Positions 17,301 to 27,110 of a stretch of DNA of 64,000 nucleotides are shown piece after piece. The stretch comes from CAVRXZ01 sp963773035 (GTDB lineage Bacteria; Acidobacteriota; Vicinamibacteria; Vicinamibacterales; CAVVIG01). The notes beneath the pieces are model-generated. The model made no database searches. It was not told the DNA's origin and worked only from the letters and a program-made list of their open reading frames with translations. Numbering within the stretch: position 1 is the stretch's first letter; the number at the start of each line of letters is the position of its first letter. Where the stretch lies: contig CAVYZX010000010.1 in assembly GCA_963773035.1 (NCBI GenBank), positions 248,001 to 312,000 on the forward strand. Direction: 5' to 3'. Position numbers and translations under genes: made by a program.

Positions 17301-18966
17301 GCCAGGCGAAGGAGGTCAGCTGCCCGGCCCGAAGGTCTATCCCTGGATCGCCAAGGTGCGCCACGCGACGCCCGGCGTCGGGCTGATCTCGCCGCCGCCG
17401 CACCATGACATCTATTCGATTGAGGACCTGGCCCAGCTCATTCACGATCTGAAGAACTCGAACCCGAGGGCGAGGATCCACGTGAAGCTGGTGGCCATCG
17501 CCGGCGTCGGCACGGTCGCCGCCGGCGTGGCCAAGGCCCACGCCGACGTCGTGCTCATCTCCGGCCACGATGGCGGCACAGGCGCATCCCCGTTGACGAG
17601 CATCAAACATGGGGGCGTTCCGTGGGAGCTCGGGCTCGCTGAGACTCATCAAGTCCTGATGCTGAACGGCCTGCGCGATCGGATCGTCGTGCAGGTCGAC
17701 GGTCAGATGAAGACCGGCCGCGACGTCGTCATCGCAGCGCTCATGGGCGCCGAGGAATTCGGGTTCGCCACGGCCCCGCTCGTGGTCTCGGGTTGCATCA
17801 TGATGCGCGTATGCCACCTGAATACCTGTCCAGTCGGCATCGCCACTCAGGACCCGGCGCTGCGCAAGAACTTCACCGGCAAGCCTGAGTTCGTAGAGAA
17901 CTTCTTCCGCTACATCGCGCAGGAAGTCCGCGAGTACATGGCGGAGCTCGGCTTCCGGACCATGGACGAGATGATCGGGCGTGTCGAACGGCTCAACTAT
18001 CAGCCAGCCATCGATCATTGGAAAGCCAAAGGCCTCGACTTCTCCGCGATCCTTCATCAGCCGGAGGTGGCCTACGACACGTTGCCCAGGTGCGTGCGCA
18101 AACAGGATCACGGCCTCGAGCGCGCGCTCGACAACGAGCTGATCGCGAAATGCGCCGAGGCGCTCGAGCATCGGACTCCGGTGGCTTTGAAGATGCCGAT
18201 CCGAAACGTGAATCGAACCGTCGGCACGATGCTCGGCCATGAATTGACACGTCGTTACGGCAGCGCGGGACTGCCCGACGACACGATCCAGCTGCATTTC
18301 ACCGGCTCGGCCGGCCAGAGCTTCGGCGCCTTCGTTCCAAAGGGCATCACGCTCACGCTCGAAGGCGACTCGAACGACTACCTCGGAAAGGGTCTCTCGG
18401 GCGGAAAGTTGGTCGTGTACCCCTCTCGAGAAGCGACATTCGTGACCGAGGACAACATCATCACGGGCAATGTGGTGTTGTACGGCGCGACGAGCGGCGA
18501 GGCTTACATCTCCGGCCGCGCCGGCGAACGATTCGCGGTCCGGAATAGCGGTGCGTTTGCGGTCGTCGAGGGCGTTGGGGATCACGGTTGCGAATACATG
18601 ACCGGTGGCCGCGTGATCGTGTTGGGCCGCACGGGGCGAAACTTCGCGGCAGGCATGAGCGGAGGCGTCGCTTACGTCTTCGACACCACGGGTAGTTTCG
18701 TCAGACGTTGCAACACCGAGCTCGTCGACCTCGAACCACTCCAGGAGGTCGAAGATCTGGAGCTGGTGAAGAACTTGATCACGCGGCATCTGCACCACAC
18801 CGGAAGCCAGTTTGCGGCACGCGTCCTGCGTGACTGGTCCGATGCCTTGCCGCTCTTCTCGAAGGTGATGCCTCGCGACTACAAGCGCGTGCTCACGGCA
18901 CAGCGGCGGGCGGAGGCCGAAGGACGGGTTCCGGAATTCGCAGAACTCGTAGGCGTGAGGGCATAG
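14373..18966 (+). CDS. gltB: Glutamate synthase large subunit, frameshifted
   Basis: Large subunit of NADPH-glutamate synthase, which transfers the amide of glutamine to 2-oxoglutarate. The propeptide is short; DACGVGF provides the N-terminal nucleophile Cys of the Ntn amidotransferase domain. The central domain, FMN-binding barrel (GEGGEDPARY; AGVGTVAAGVAKAHAD; GHDGGTGASP), cluster-ligand region (CHLNTCPVGIATQ) and C-terminal beta-helix (GGKLVVYPS; GATSGEAYISGRAGE) all follow. The reading frame breaks near 16904-16905: the first frame ends at 16991, while the homologous continuation SIFKEYTRLVDDQNRTRA lies in the +1-shifted frame to 18966. One extra C in TACCTCG explains it. ATG 14373 is chosen as it sits just before the propeptide. 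It pairs with gltD. Confidence 0.9.
14844..14878. repeat. Heptamer array inside gltB
   Basis: Five units GCTCAGG/GCTCAAG interrupt the amidotransferase domain and encode AQGSGLKAQGSG, between the conserved EQVF and FERKLYVIRK segments where relatives have a short loop. Five units are 35 bases, so flanking bases must restore the frame. Confidence 0.75.
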
Positions 18967-18975
18967 CGACAAAAT

Positions 18976-19039
18976 GAACCACAAAGAGCACGAAGGTCAC
19001 AAAGCATTTCCTTTGTGTTCTTTGTGAGCTTTGTGGTTC
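18976..19039. repeat. Nonamer repeats arranged as a hairpin
   Basis: ACCACAAAG-type 9-base units (18979-19005) are followed by their reverse-complement type CTTTGTGTT/CTTTGTGAG (19011-19038). The outer arms GAACCACAAAG and CTTTGTGGTTC pair perfectly. It lies between gltB and gltD. A near copy occurs at 26992-27061. Confidence 0.75.
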
Positions 19040-19061
19040 CGTTTCTCGTTCGACAAATGTT

Positions 19062-20510
19062 ATGGGAAAAGTGACAGGCTTCTTAGAGATTCAGCGCAAG
19101 AAGCATCCCACTCGTCCGGTGGCGGAGCGAGTGCACGATTGGCACGAGGTCTACCTTCCTTACGCGCAACCGGTCCTGGCCGGCCAGGCCGCCCGTTGCA
19201 TGGACTGCGGCATTCCTTTCTGCCACAAGGGTTGTCCGCTCGGCAATCTGATCCCGGACTGGAACGACCTCGTCTATCGTGATAGATGGCAGGCGGCAAT
19301 CGACCGCCTGCATGCCACGAACAACTTCCCCGAATTCACCGGACGTTTGTGCCCGGCGCCGTGTGAAGGCGCCTGTGTGCTCGGCATCAACAACGACCCG
19401 GTGACCATCAAATCGATCGAGGTGTCGATCATCGAACGGGCGTTCGACGAGGGCTGGGTGACGCCGCAAGCGCCCGAGGTGCGGACCGGCAAACGTGTGG
19501 CTGTGGTCGGTTCGGGCCCCGCGGGGCTCGCCGCCGCCGATCAGCTGAACCACGCCGGTCATTGGGTGACGGTGTTCGAGCGCGCCGACCGCATCGGCGG
19601 TCTGCTCCGATATGGCATTCCCGAGTTCAAGATGGAGAAGCGGTTTCTCGACCGCCGCCTCGACATCATGCGGGATGAAGGCGTCATGTTCCGGACGAAT
19701 TGCAACATCGGCGTCGACGTCTCGGTGGACGATCTCCGCCGGGAATTTCAGGCGCTGGTGCTGGCCGGCGGCGCGACGGCCGCCCGGGATCTCAAGGTGC
19801 CGGGGCGGGAGCTCAAGGGCATCCATTTCGCGATGGAGTACCTGCCGCTGCAAAACAGGCGGAACGAAGGGGACCGAATCCCTGACGCTGAATTCATCAC
19901 CGCCAAGGACAAGCACGTCATCATCATCGGCGGTGGTGACACCGGCGCCGACTGTCTCGGGACCGCCCATCGCCAGGGTGCTCGGTCGGTTCATCAACTC
20001 GAACTGCTGACGCGTCCGCCCGACGCACGTGCGGACAACAACCCCTGGCCGCTCTGGCCGAATATCTTTCGTGTGTCTTCGGCGCACGAGGAGGGCGGCG
20101 AGCGGCTGTACGCCGTCTCAACGGAAAAATTCACTGGGAATGGGAACGGGCGCGTGACCGCGCTTCACGGCACCAACGTGAACATCAGCAATCAAAACGG
20201 CCGTCTCGACATCAAGCCGATCCCGGGCAGCGACTTCACGCTCGATGCCGATCTGGTCCTTCTGGCCATGGGCTTCCTCGGGCCCGAGCGAGGCGGGATG
20301 CTGGAAGCGCTCGGCGTCCGGATGACCGACCGGGGTAACGTCTGGCGTGATGAGAACTGGATGACGAGCGTGCCCGGTGTCTTCACCGCCGGCGACATGC
20401 AGCGTGGGCAGTCGTTGATCGTCTGGGCAATTGCCGAGGGCCGGAGCGCGGCAAGGGGTGTCGATCAGTTCCTGATGGGCAGCTCGGACCTTCCAGCCCC
20501 TCTTCCGTAA
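19062..20510 (+). CDS. gltD: Glutamate synthase small subunit
   Basis: A 482-residue flavoprotein that passes electrons from NADPH to the GltB subunit. The N-terminal cysteines CMDCGIPFCHKGCPLGN and CPAPCEGACVLG bind 4Fe-4S clusters. GSGPAG (about residue 151) binds FAD, and IIIGGGDTGADC (about 288) NADPH. FTAGDMQRGQSLIVWAIAEGR closes the FAD site. Length and order are standard. It lies 95 bases after gltB, with a hairpin-forming nonamer repeat between, and was probably expressed with it. Confidence 0.95.
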   Translation: MGKVTGFLEIQRKKHPTRPVAERVHDWHEVYLPYAQPVLAGQAARCMDCGIPFCHKGCPLGNLIPDWNDLVYRDRWQAAIDRLHATNNFPEFTGRLCPAPCEGACVLGINNDPVTIKSIEVSIIERAFDEGWVTPQAPEVRTGKRVAVVGSGPAGLAAADQLNHAGHWVTVFERADRIGGLLRYGIPEFKMEKRFLDRRLDIMRDEGVMFRTNCNIGVDVSVDDLRREFQALVLAGGATAARDLKVPGRELKGIHFAMEYLPLQNRRNEGDRIPDAEFITAKDKHVIIIGGGDTGADCLGTAHRQGARSVHQLELLTRPPDARADNNPWPLWPNIFRVSSAHEEGGERLYAVSTEKFTGNGNGRVTALHGTNVNISNQNGRLDIKPIPGSDFTLDADLVLLAMGFLGPERGGMLEALGVRMTDRGNVWRDENWMTSVPGVFTAGDMQRGQSLIVWAIAEGRSAARGVDQFLMGSSDLPAPLP

Positions 20511-20531
20511 CACGCTTCTTCGGCGCCGCAA

Positions 20532-20550
20532 CGGACCGCCAATCGGTCCG
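20532..20550 (+). terminator. Possible weak terminator after gltD
   Basis: CGGACC (20532-20537) pairs with GGTCCG (20545-20550) around a 7-base loop, 22 bases after the gltD stop. It is followed only by CTTTC, so termination may be weak or Rho-assisted. Confidence 0.35.
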
Positions 20551-20679
20551 CTTTCACCACCCCAATTGGCGTCGACGCCTTCCGGGCGGCGCATCGATGC
20601 CACGTCCCGGTCAATTGATCCGTTTCAGTCCCGCAGCCGTCTAATGCCGTAATCCACCGACACGCTTGGAGAAATACCG

Positions 20680-23121
20680 ATGAGTTTGCTCCAGGATCTC
20701 AAGTTCGCTTTTCGCCTGCTCGTCAAGGAGCGCTGGTTCACCGTTGTAGCGGCCCTCGTGCTGGCGCTTGGAATTGGGGCGAACAACGCGGTCTTCACTC
20801 TGGTCAACGCAGTACTCCTCCGCAGCCTGCCGTTTCCAAAGCCCGAGCAGATCATGTTCGTGGGCACGCGCGATGCGCAGGCCCGAAACCTCGGTATTTC
20901 CATGCGCGACTTCGAAGACTGGCAGGCGGCGGCCACGACGTTCTCGGCGATGTCGTTTGTATTCGCCGGCTCCTTCAACGTCGGCGACGAAGGCCGCGTG
21001 CCGGAGCAGTTCCCTGGTGCGTACGTCTCTGGAAACTTTTTCAGGATGCTCGGAGTGTCACCGGCACTCGGACGGGACTTTGCTCTCGAGGAGGACAAGG
21101 CTGGCGGGCCGCCGGTTGTCCTGATTGGCAGCAACGTCTGGAAGCAGCGCTACGGCAGCGACCCGTCTGTGTTGGGACGGACGATCCGGCTCAATACCTT
21201 GAGCGCGACGATCATCGGCGTCATGCCGGAAGGCATGAAATTCCCCTTCGACATGGAGCTATGGATGCCGGCAGGATCGCTGCCTCCCGCCATCACACAG
21301 CAGCCCAGGCAAGCGCGCGGCTATTTTGCGATTGGCCGACTGGCCGACGGGGTCACGGTCGGGCAGGCACGAGCCGAGCTGAAGGGAATCGGCGCGAAAC
21401 TGGCTCAGGCGTATCCAGCCACCAACAAAGACCTCTACCCGCACGCCGATCCATTCACCGAACGGATTCTGGGCCCTCAGATTCGCTTGCTCTTCTGGTC
21501 GCTGCTGGGCGCGGTTGGATTCGTTCTCCTGATCGCGTGCTCGAACGTTGCCAATCTGCTGCTCTCGCGCGCCGCCCGCCGCTCCGGCGAAATGAGCGTA
21601 CGAGTGGCCGTGGGTGCGACTCGTTGGCACATCGTCCGACAGCTGCTCATCGAGAGCCTCCTTCTGGCATTCGTCGCCGGTGCGGCCGGTCTCCTGCTCT
21701 CAATCGCGGGAATCCGCTGGTTCGATATGGAAACGCAGGACATCGGGAAGCCGTACTGGATGGTCTTCACGATGGACTGGCGCACATTTGGATTCTTTCT
21801 GTTGGTGTGCATCGCCACCGGGATCGTTTTCGGGCTGGCACCGGCCATCCACGTTTCCAAGACCAATGTGCACGAAATGCTGAAGGAAGGTGGGAGAACC
21901 GGTTCGGGCGGCATCCGCGCCAGGCGCTTGACCTCGACGCTGATGATCGCGCAGCTGGCGCTCACCCTGGCGCTTCTGGCAGGCGCAGGTTTCATGATGC
22001 GCAGCTTCCTGACGCTTTACCGGATGGATATTGGCGTCAATACATCGCGGCTGCTGTCGATGAACATGATTCTTTCTGCCCGCAAGTACCCCGGCCTCGA
22101 CGATCGCACCAGGTTCCTCCGCCGACTCGACGAGCATTTCTCGTCGATCAGCGACATCGAAGCAGCTTCCACGACGACGAACCCGCCGTTTGGCGGAGGG
22201 GCAGTCCGACAGTTGGAAATCGACGGAAAGGGCGCTCTTCCCGGCGAGCAGCGACCGCTGGTCACGATGCTCAGCATTGGATCGCGATATTTCGACACGA
22301 TCGGCCTGCGGCCGTTGCAGGGCCGCGCTCTAGTCGACGCCGACACCGAATCGGGGCGCCATAGTGTGGTCATCAACCAGCGGTTGGCGTCGATGTATTT
22401 TCCCGGACAGAACCCGCTCGATCGAGCGATCCGCCTCACGCCCGAGACGGCGACTGGCGATCAACCCAGTTGGCTGACCGTCGTCGGCGTGGTTCCTAAC
22501 GTTCGGCAGCGGAACAACAACCAGGAACGAGAGCCCGATGCGGTCGCCTACGTGCCGCATTCAGAGAATTCGACGATGGCCCGTGCGGCGACTCTGATCG
22601 CGCGCACTAGGACGGATCCCGCCCGCGCCACGAAAGCCTTGCGCGAGGCGATGCTCGCCGTCGATCCCGACCAGGCTCTCTTCAATCCCAGGACGATGGA
22701 CGAGCTGCTGGCCCAGCAGCGATGGCTGCTCCGTGTCTTCAGCACGATGTTCGCGGCGTTTGCGATCATCGCGCTCGTGCTTGCGGCGGTGGGTCTCTAT
22801 GCCGTCACGGCCTACGCCGTCACCCAACACACGCGCGACATCGGCGTGCGTATGGTATTAGGTGCGCAACCGCGTCAGGTCATCTGGCTCTTCCTGCGGC
22901 GAGCCTTTTTTCAGCTCGCGATCGGGCTGTCAATCGGATTGGCCGCTGCATTCGGCGTGGGGCAACTCTTGCAGACGCTTCTGGTCCAAACGAGCTCCCG
23001 AGACCCGGTCACTCTGACGTCAATCGTCGTCCTGCTTTCTTTGGTTGCGGTCGTGGCGTGCATCTGGCCGGCGCGGCGCGCGACCCGTCTCGATCCGCTG
23101 GTCGCGCTGCGCCACGATTAG
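20680..23121 (+). CDS. ADOP-type ABC transporter permease (MacB/FtsX duplicated)
   Basis: An 813-residue membrane protein made of two MacB periplasmic-core plus FtsX units. The N-terminal part reads LVLALGIGANNAVFTLVNAVLLR. Membrane segments are visible near 20-42, 275-297, 325-345, 370-390, 425-445, 690-710, 740-760 and 780-800, ending in the usual WPARRATRLDPLVALRHD. This is the acidobacterial duplicated orphan permease architecture, typically found without its own ATPase gene, as here. It stands alone between gltD and a convergent DinB gene. Substrate unknown; the family acts in macrolide or lipid-related export or signalling. Confidence 0.92.
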   Translation: MSLLQDLKFAFRLLVKERWFTVVAALVLALGIGANNAVFTLVNAVLLRSLPFPKPEQIMFVGTRDAQARNLGISMRDFEDWQAAATTFSAMSFVFAGSFNVGDEGRVPEQFPGAYVSGNFFRMLGVSPALGRDFALEEDKAGGPPVVLIGSNVWKQRYGSDPSVLGRTIRLNTLSATIIGVMPEGMKFPFDMELWMPAGSLPPAITQQPRQARGYFAIGRLADGVTVGQARAELKGIGAKLAQAYPATNKDLYPHADPFTERILGPQIRLLFWSLLGAVGFVLLIACSNVANLLLSRAARRSGEMSVRVAVGATRWHIVRQLLIESLLLAFVAGAAGLLLSIAGIRWFDMETQDIGKPYWMVFTMDWRTFGFFLLVCIATGIVFGLAPAIHVSKTNVHEMLKEGGRTGSGGIRARRLTSTLMIAQLALTLALLAGAGFMMRSFLTLYRMDIGVNTSRLLSMNMILSARKYPGLDDRTRFLRRLDEHFSSISDIEAASTTTNPPFGGGAVRQLEIDGKGALPGEQRPLVTMLSIGSRYFDTIGLRPLQGRALVDADTESGRHSVVINQRLASMYFPGQNPLDRAIRLTPETATGDQPSWLTVVGVVPNVRQRNNNQEREPDAVAYVPHSENSTMARAATLIARTRTDPARATKALREAMLAVDPDQALFNPRTMDELLAQQRWLLRVFSTMFAAFAIIALVLAAVGLYAVTAYAVTQHTRDIGVRMVLGAQPRQVIWLFLRRAFFQLAIGLSIGLAAAFGVGQLLQTLLVQTSSRDPVTLTSIVVLLSLVAVVACIWPARRATRLDPLVALRHD

Positions 23122-23163
23122 CACGACCTCCGAAAGAACGACGGCCGGTGCCACAGGGCTCAC

Positions 23164-23643
23164 TTAGTCAGGGAGTCGGAGGCCTTCCGAACGCATTTTC
23201 GCCAGCATGATGATTTGCCCCGTGTGCATCGAGAAGTGCTCTACCGCATGGTAGATCGCCAACAACACCGTGACCTCCTCGCCCCGAGCCTGCCGGCGCT
23301 CGAGTAACGCCCCGGCATCAATGCGCGCTAACACCTCATCCGCCTCGGCCAGCGTTTGTCGGAGCCGGGACATCAACGCCGAACGTGGAATCTGTTCACG
23401 CTCATCAAACTCCCGCTGCCTGTCCCGCGGGCTGTGGGAGCCGCCGGCCACGCCGATAATCCATGCCCGCGTACTGCCGTCGAGGTGTAGCAACAGATTG
23501 CCAATGGAGTTCGAGCCTTCGTTGGCGCGCCACCATACGTCCTCGTCACTCAAAGCCGCCAGACAGTGCTCAATCTTCGGAAGATAGTCAGAGCTGAGAA
23601 ATCCACGTGACTGGGCGATGAATTGCCTGGCGACGTCGGTCAT
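23164..23643 (-). CDS. DinB-fold protein (DUF1572-like)
   Basis: A 159-residue four-helix-bundle protein. Histidines of the metal site are seen in LLLHLDGSTRAW, AVEHFSMHTGQII (HxxxHxGQ). Members of this superfamily include thiol-dependent S-transferases, but the role here is unknown. The start could be the GTG at 23685; ATG 23643 is preferred because the extra 14 residues lack similarity to the fold. It is convergent with the ADOP permease. Confidence 0.8.
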   Translation of the reverse strand: MTDVARQFIAQSRGFLSSDYLPKIEHCLAALSDEDVWWRANEGSNSIGNLLLHLDGSTRAWIIGVAGGSHSPRDRQREFDEREQIPRSALMSRLRQTLAEADEVLARIDAGALLERRQARGEEVTVLLAIYHAVEHFSMHTGQIIMLAKMRSEGLRLPD

Positions 23644-23767
23644 CTTTTGGAGCTCGTCGCTATTGCCGACCCTAGAGCCTTTCACTCACAGCGAGGTCGA
23701 ACGCTTCACGCAAGAACGGCATGACCGTGCGCAGGTCCTCTGCGGTCCTCACAAGGGCTCATAGGCT

Positions 23768-24154
23768 TTATACGGCGGACTCATCCTTGCTCTGCCCCAC
23801 ATAGATGGTGTGGCCCTGGTCGTCCAGGAAGACCAGTTCACGAGTTCGCCACGGTGTGTCCGCAGGCTCCTGCCAAAGCGTCACGCCGTTCGCTTTGAGC
23901 ATTTGAGCTACAGCATCCACGTCGTGCGTTCCGAGGTAAAGATGCAGATGGTCACCAGCCTGCACGAAGGCTATCGACGGGTCGGGACTATCGGCCAGTT
24001 TGAGGTGAAAGACCTGATCTCCAGCGCGAATGCCCGCATAGAAATCAGAGTAGCGGAATTCAAGCGCCAGACCGACCTTCTCGGTGTAGAAGCGGATGCT
24101 TGCGTCGAGGTCACACGTTCGCAGCTGAGGTGTAATTCGCGAGATAAGCATCAC
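23768..24154 (-). CDS. VOC/glyoxalase-like protein
   Basis: A 128-residue vicinal-oxygen-chelate protein with two beta-alpha-beta-beta-beta modules. ISRITPQLRTCDLDASIRFY begins the first and DHLHLYLGTHDVDAVAQML the second, ending in FLDDQGHTIYVGQS. Such proteins include glyoxalases, dioxygenases and bleomycin-binding proteins; the substrate here cannot be told. Its ATG overlaps the stop of the secreted hydrolase by four bases (ATGA), implying coupled translation. Confidence 0.82.
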   Translation of the reverse strand: MMLISRITPQLRTCDLDASIRFYTEKVGLALEFRYSDFYAGIRAGDQVFHLKLADSPDPSIAFVQAGDHLHLYLGTHDVDAVAQMLKANGVTLWQEPADTPWRTRELVFLDDQGHTIYVGQSKDESAV

Positions 24155-25371
24155 TGTCCCGCGGCTCGCGCCATGTCCTCGAATACCCTACGCTGGCCGG
24201 CGTTGAGGGCCTTGGGCGTAGCACCTGCGCCTGTCGAGGCCGCATCGTAGAGCAACATGGTCGCAAACGCGAGGAGCGCCTCTTCCTGGGTGAAGTTACA
24301 GTGCCCAAAGCGATCGACTGGAATGTTCAAATGCCGAGTAAACAGCGAACCGGAAGCAAGCGTCTTGAGAGGGTAGAGAAGTTCGTGCGCATAAGGGACC
24401 TGCTGGTCCCGCAAGGTGTGAAGCGTAATCAGAGGACGACGGAGCACACCGGTCGTCCGATAGGAGGTATTCATCGCGGTCACAGCCGCTGGTTGTGCCG
24501 CAACGCGAATGACGCGGATATTCAGGAGGATGTCGTTGTCCGACCCCAGGTACAGGCGCTTGCGATTGTCGAACGGAAACCCTCCCAGAGTCGCGCTGGC
24601 ATCCCTGAGGTTCACCACGGCGTAGCGGAGGACGTCGCTGACTGACTGCTCCACCGTCGCGAGATAGTCATTCGCGTCGAACGGCAGTTTGGCGACCCTG
24701 ACCCACTGATCCAACTTGTGACGATTGGCGGGATCGAACACGACGGACTTTACGGTGGACTGGTAGAAATCCTTCCAGATGAGAATCAATCCATCGTCAG
24801 GGTCGAAGGGATGGCCCGGGATGAGGCCGGGAAAGAAATAGTCGAACGTGACACGGGCATCGCCAAAGTAGTTGATTTGAAATGGGAAGTCGCCGATTGG
24901 GCCACAGGCCGCGACTCCCGCGGAAAAGACGTCGGGACGCTGCTCGACCGCTAGCGCTGCCATGAGACCACCTTCGGATGCGCCAATCAGATAGACCTTT
25001 TGAGGTTGACCCTTCGTTGCAGCAAAAATGCGGACGAGGTCCAGGAGGTCGTCCTTACCCTGAAGGACTGCCAAGCCAGACTTGCTGTAGCTGCTGGTGG
25101 CGAATCCGAATCCAAGTCCGTTGACCAGATCTGGAATGCAGAAATCGCCTAAACAGAGTTGATCCTCCGGGATCCCGATAGGTGTTCCAGCGTCCTGAAA
25201 TCCATGGGCCCACACCACGAGCCTGCCGTTGTATTCCCCAGGTGGCGGCATGCAGATGCGATAGGCGGCGCCGCTGTCTTGGACCCCATCAGAGTCGCAG
25301 ATCGATTCGGCACGAACCGGACCGACGAGCAGCAGCAGGAGGCCGAAAACGATGGGGCACAAACGTTTCAT
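24151..25371 (-). CDS. Secreted alpha/beta hydrolase
   Basis: A 406-residue exported hydrolase. A signal peptide (about 1-21, LLLLLVGPVRA) precedes a domain with an oxyanion region LVVWAHGFQ and a nucleophile elbow GASEGG (Ser near 130). A late acid and His may lie in TLRDQQVPYAHE and DRFGHCNFT. Several cysteine pairs suggest disulfides. Distant relatives are peptidases and esterases of unknown substrate. It is followed by an overlapping VOC gene and faces, divergently, a cytochrome/YVTN gene across 219 bases in which I see no clear motif. Confidence 0.8.
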   Translation of the reverse strand: MKRLCPIVFGLLLLLVGPVRAESICDSDGVQDSGAAYRICMPPPGEYNGRLVVWAHGFQDAGTPIGIPEDQLCLGDFCIPDLVNGLGFGFATSSYSKSGLAVLQGKDDLLDLVRIFAATKGQPQKVYLIGASEGGLMAALAVEQRPDVFSAGVAACGPIGDFPFQINYFGDARVTFDYFFPGLIPGHPFDPDDGLILIWKDFYQSTVKSVVFDPANRHKLDQWVRVAKLPFDANDYLATVEQSVSDVLRYAVVNLRDASATLGGFPFDNRKRLYLGSDNDILLNIRVIRVAAQPAAVTAMNTSYRTTGVLRRPLITLHTLRDQQVPYAHELLYPLKTLASGSLFTRHLNIPVDRFGHCNFTQEEALLAFATMLLYDAASTGAGATPKALNAGQRRVFEDMARAAGQ

Positions 25372-25590
25372 TGCGCGTACTCCGAGAAGATTTCCGAGCC
25401 GGCGGCGCGGGCCGAAGGCGCGACACTACCATACACGTGTCACGTTGCAGCTTTGAAAACAGGCTGTCCGGGCCTCCGGACCGGCGATCCGAAGGCCGGG
25501 CGGGGGTTCCCGGTCGGATTGCAGACGGTGTTGCCGCAAGTCTCGCAAGGGGCGTAACATGCGCTGTCCCGACAAGGAGGGTCACTTCTT

Positions 25591-26973
25591 ATGCCGATCC
25601 CTGCTTTGCTGCCGGTCATCGCTGCATTGCTGATCCAGCAAGCGGCCACGCCCTCGCCTGCTCTCGACTATGAGTTTTTCAAGACCCGCGTTCAGCCGAT
25701 TTTCCTCGCCAAGCGTCCCGGCCACGCGCGCTGTATTTCGTGCCATGGCTCGGGCACTCCGCTGCGTCTCCAGCCGCTCGCTCCGGGCGCCACGACGTGG
25801 ACCGAGGAAGAATCCCAGAAGAACTTCGAGGCGTTCAAGCGAGTAGTCGTCCCCGGCAATCCGCTGGGAAGCCGACTGCTGACACATCCGCTCGCCCAGG
25901 AGGCCGGCGGCGACCTCTTCCACAACGGAGGCAAGCACTGGAATTCGCAGAGCGACCCCGAGTGGCAGACACTCGCCACATGGGCGCGCGGGCAGGCCGC
26001 GGCGTCTTCGACGGCCTCGGCTTCCGGCAAGGTGCGGATCATCCAGACCAACAGCGCCGGCGACAACGTTCATATCATCGATGCCGCGACGAACAAGGTA
26101 GTTGGCGAAATCACCGGCATCGAAGTCAGTCACGGAGCCGCGGCGGCTCCCGACGGAAGCCGGATCTATGTGAGCAACGAAGCCGACAGCACGCTCGACG
26201 TCGTCGATACCAAGACGTTGAAGGTGACGAAGAAGATCAAATTGACCGGTCACCCCAACAACATCGCCATTGGACGTGATGGGCGGCGTGTCTACGTGGC
26301 GATCGCTCAGGCGCCTGGCGCGGTCGATGTCATCGATACAGCGTCGCTGACGAATGCGAAGACGATTCCAATCAAAGGAAACGTGCACAATACATATGTG
26401 ACGCCCGACGGCAAGTACGCCGTCGCGGGTTCAATTGTCGGAAAGAACATGACCGTCATCGACACCTCGACCGAGGAAGTCGCGTGGGTGTTGGATTTTG
26501 ATCTGGGTGTGCGTCCGATGGCGTTCGACCGCAACTCCGATGGATCGACCAAGAGGGCGTTCGTACAGCTTTCCGATTTCAACGGCTTTGCGGTGGTTGA
26601 TTTCGCGACGCACAAAGAGGTGACGCGCGTCGCGCTGCCAGAGTTGGGGCCTGGTAAGGCGCCGGTCCGCGTCGGCGGAAACGCCTCACACGGCATGGCG
26701 GTCACGGCAGACGGCACGACGCTGATCGTCAACAGCCGATTGAACAGCGCCGTGTACTCGTATTCCCTCCCAGATCTCAAGCTGGTGGGCACGACGGACA
26801 TTCAAGGAATCGATCCGAACTGGGTCACACTCACGCCCGACAGCAAGACTGCATACATCGCCATCGCCGGGTCGAATTTCGTCTCAGCGATCGACATCAA
26901 GTCGATGAAAGAAGTGGCAAAGATTCCGGTCGGAGAAGTACCGAAGCGAAACGTGACAGCGTTGTTGCCGTAG
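25591..26973 (+). CDS. Secreted c-type cytochrome / YVTN beta-propeller protein
   Basis: A 460-residue exported protein. A signal peptide (about 1-20) is followed by a cytochrome c-like domain with haem motif CISCH (48-52). Residues about 145-460 form a seven-blade YVTN propeller (SNEADSTLDVVDTKT; VTPDGKYAVAGS; VTADGTTLIVNSR; LTPDSKTAYIAIAGS). Such fusions occur in periplasmic redox or binding proteins of Acidobacteria and Planctomycetes; the partner here is unknown. The start ATG follows AAGGAGGGTC. The next gene, across a hairpin repeat, is a secreted CMD-family protein. Confidence 0.85.
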   Translation: MPIPALLPVIAALLIQQAATPSPALDYEFFKTRVQPIFLAKRPGHARCISCHGSGTPLRLQPLAPGATTWTEEESQKNFEAFKRVVVPGNPLGSRLLTHPLAQEAGGDLFHNGGKHWNSQSDPEWQTLATWARGQAAASSTASASGKVRIIQTNSAGDNVHIIDAATNKVVGEITGIEVSHGAAAAPDGSRIYVSNEADSTLDVVDTKTLKVTKKIKLTGHPNNIAIGRDGRRVYVAIAQAPGAVDVIDTASLTNAKTIPIKGNVHNTYVTPDGKYAVAGSIVGKNMTVIDTSTEEVAWVLDFDLGVRPMAFDRNSDGSTKRAFVQLSDFNGFAVVDFATHKEVTRVALPELGPGKAPVRVGGNASHGMAVTADGTTLIVNSRLNSAVYSYSLPDLKLVGTTDIQGIDPNWVTLTPDSKTAYIAIAGSNFVSAIDIKSMKEVAKIPVGEVPKRNVTALLP

Positions 26974-26991
26974 ACCTACCGCCGAGCCATA

Positions 26992-27061
26992 GAACCACCA
27001 AGGCCACAAAGCACACAAAGGTCGAACAGATTCTTTGTGAGCTTTGTGCGCTTTGTGGTTC
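26992..27061. repeat. Nonamer repeats arranged as a hairpin
   Basis: Units of the type CCACAAAGC (arm 26992-27021) pair with CTTTGTGAG/CTTTGTGCG/CTTTGTGGT (27032-27061). It shares TTCTTTGTGAGCTTTGTG with the repeat at 18976-19039, so the two belong to one dispersed family. Confidence 0.75.
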
Positions 27062-27110
27062 ATATCCGGAATTCCGTAAGCGACCTCGAACTCCCAGCCA
27101 GGAGGGTGAC

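Noticed and set aside
14373..18966. Programmed ribosomal frameshift in gltB
   Set aside because: There is no slippery heptamer with a following pseudoknot at 16904, and GltB is not known to use one. A base insertion is simpler.
16999..18984. Minus-strand ORF of 661 codons
   Set aside because: It lies opposite the FMN and beta-helix domains of gltB and has no recognisable domain.
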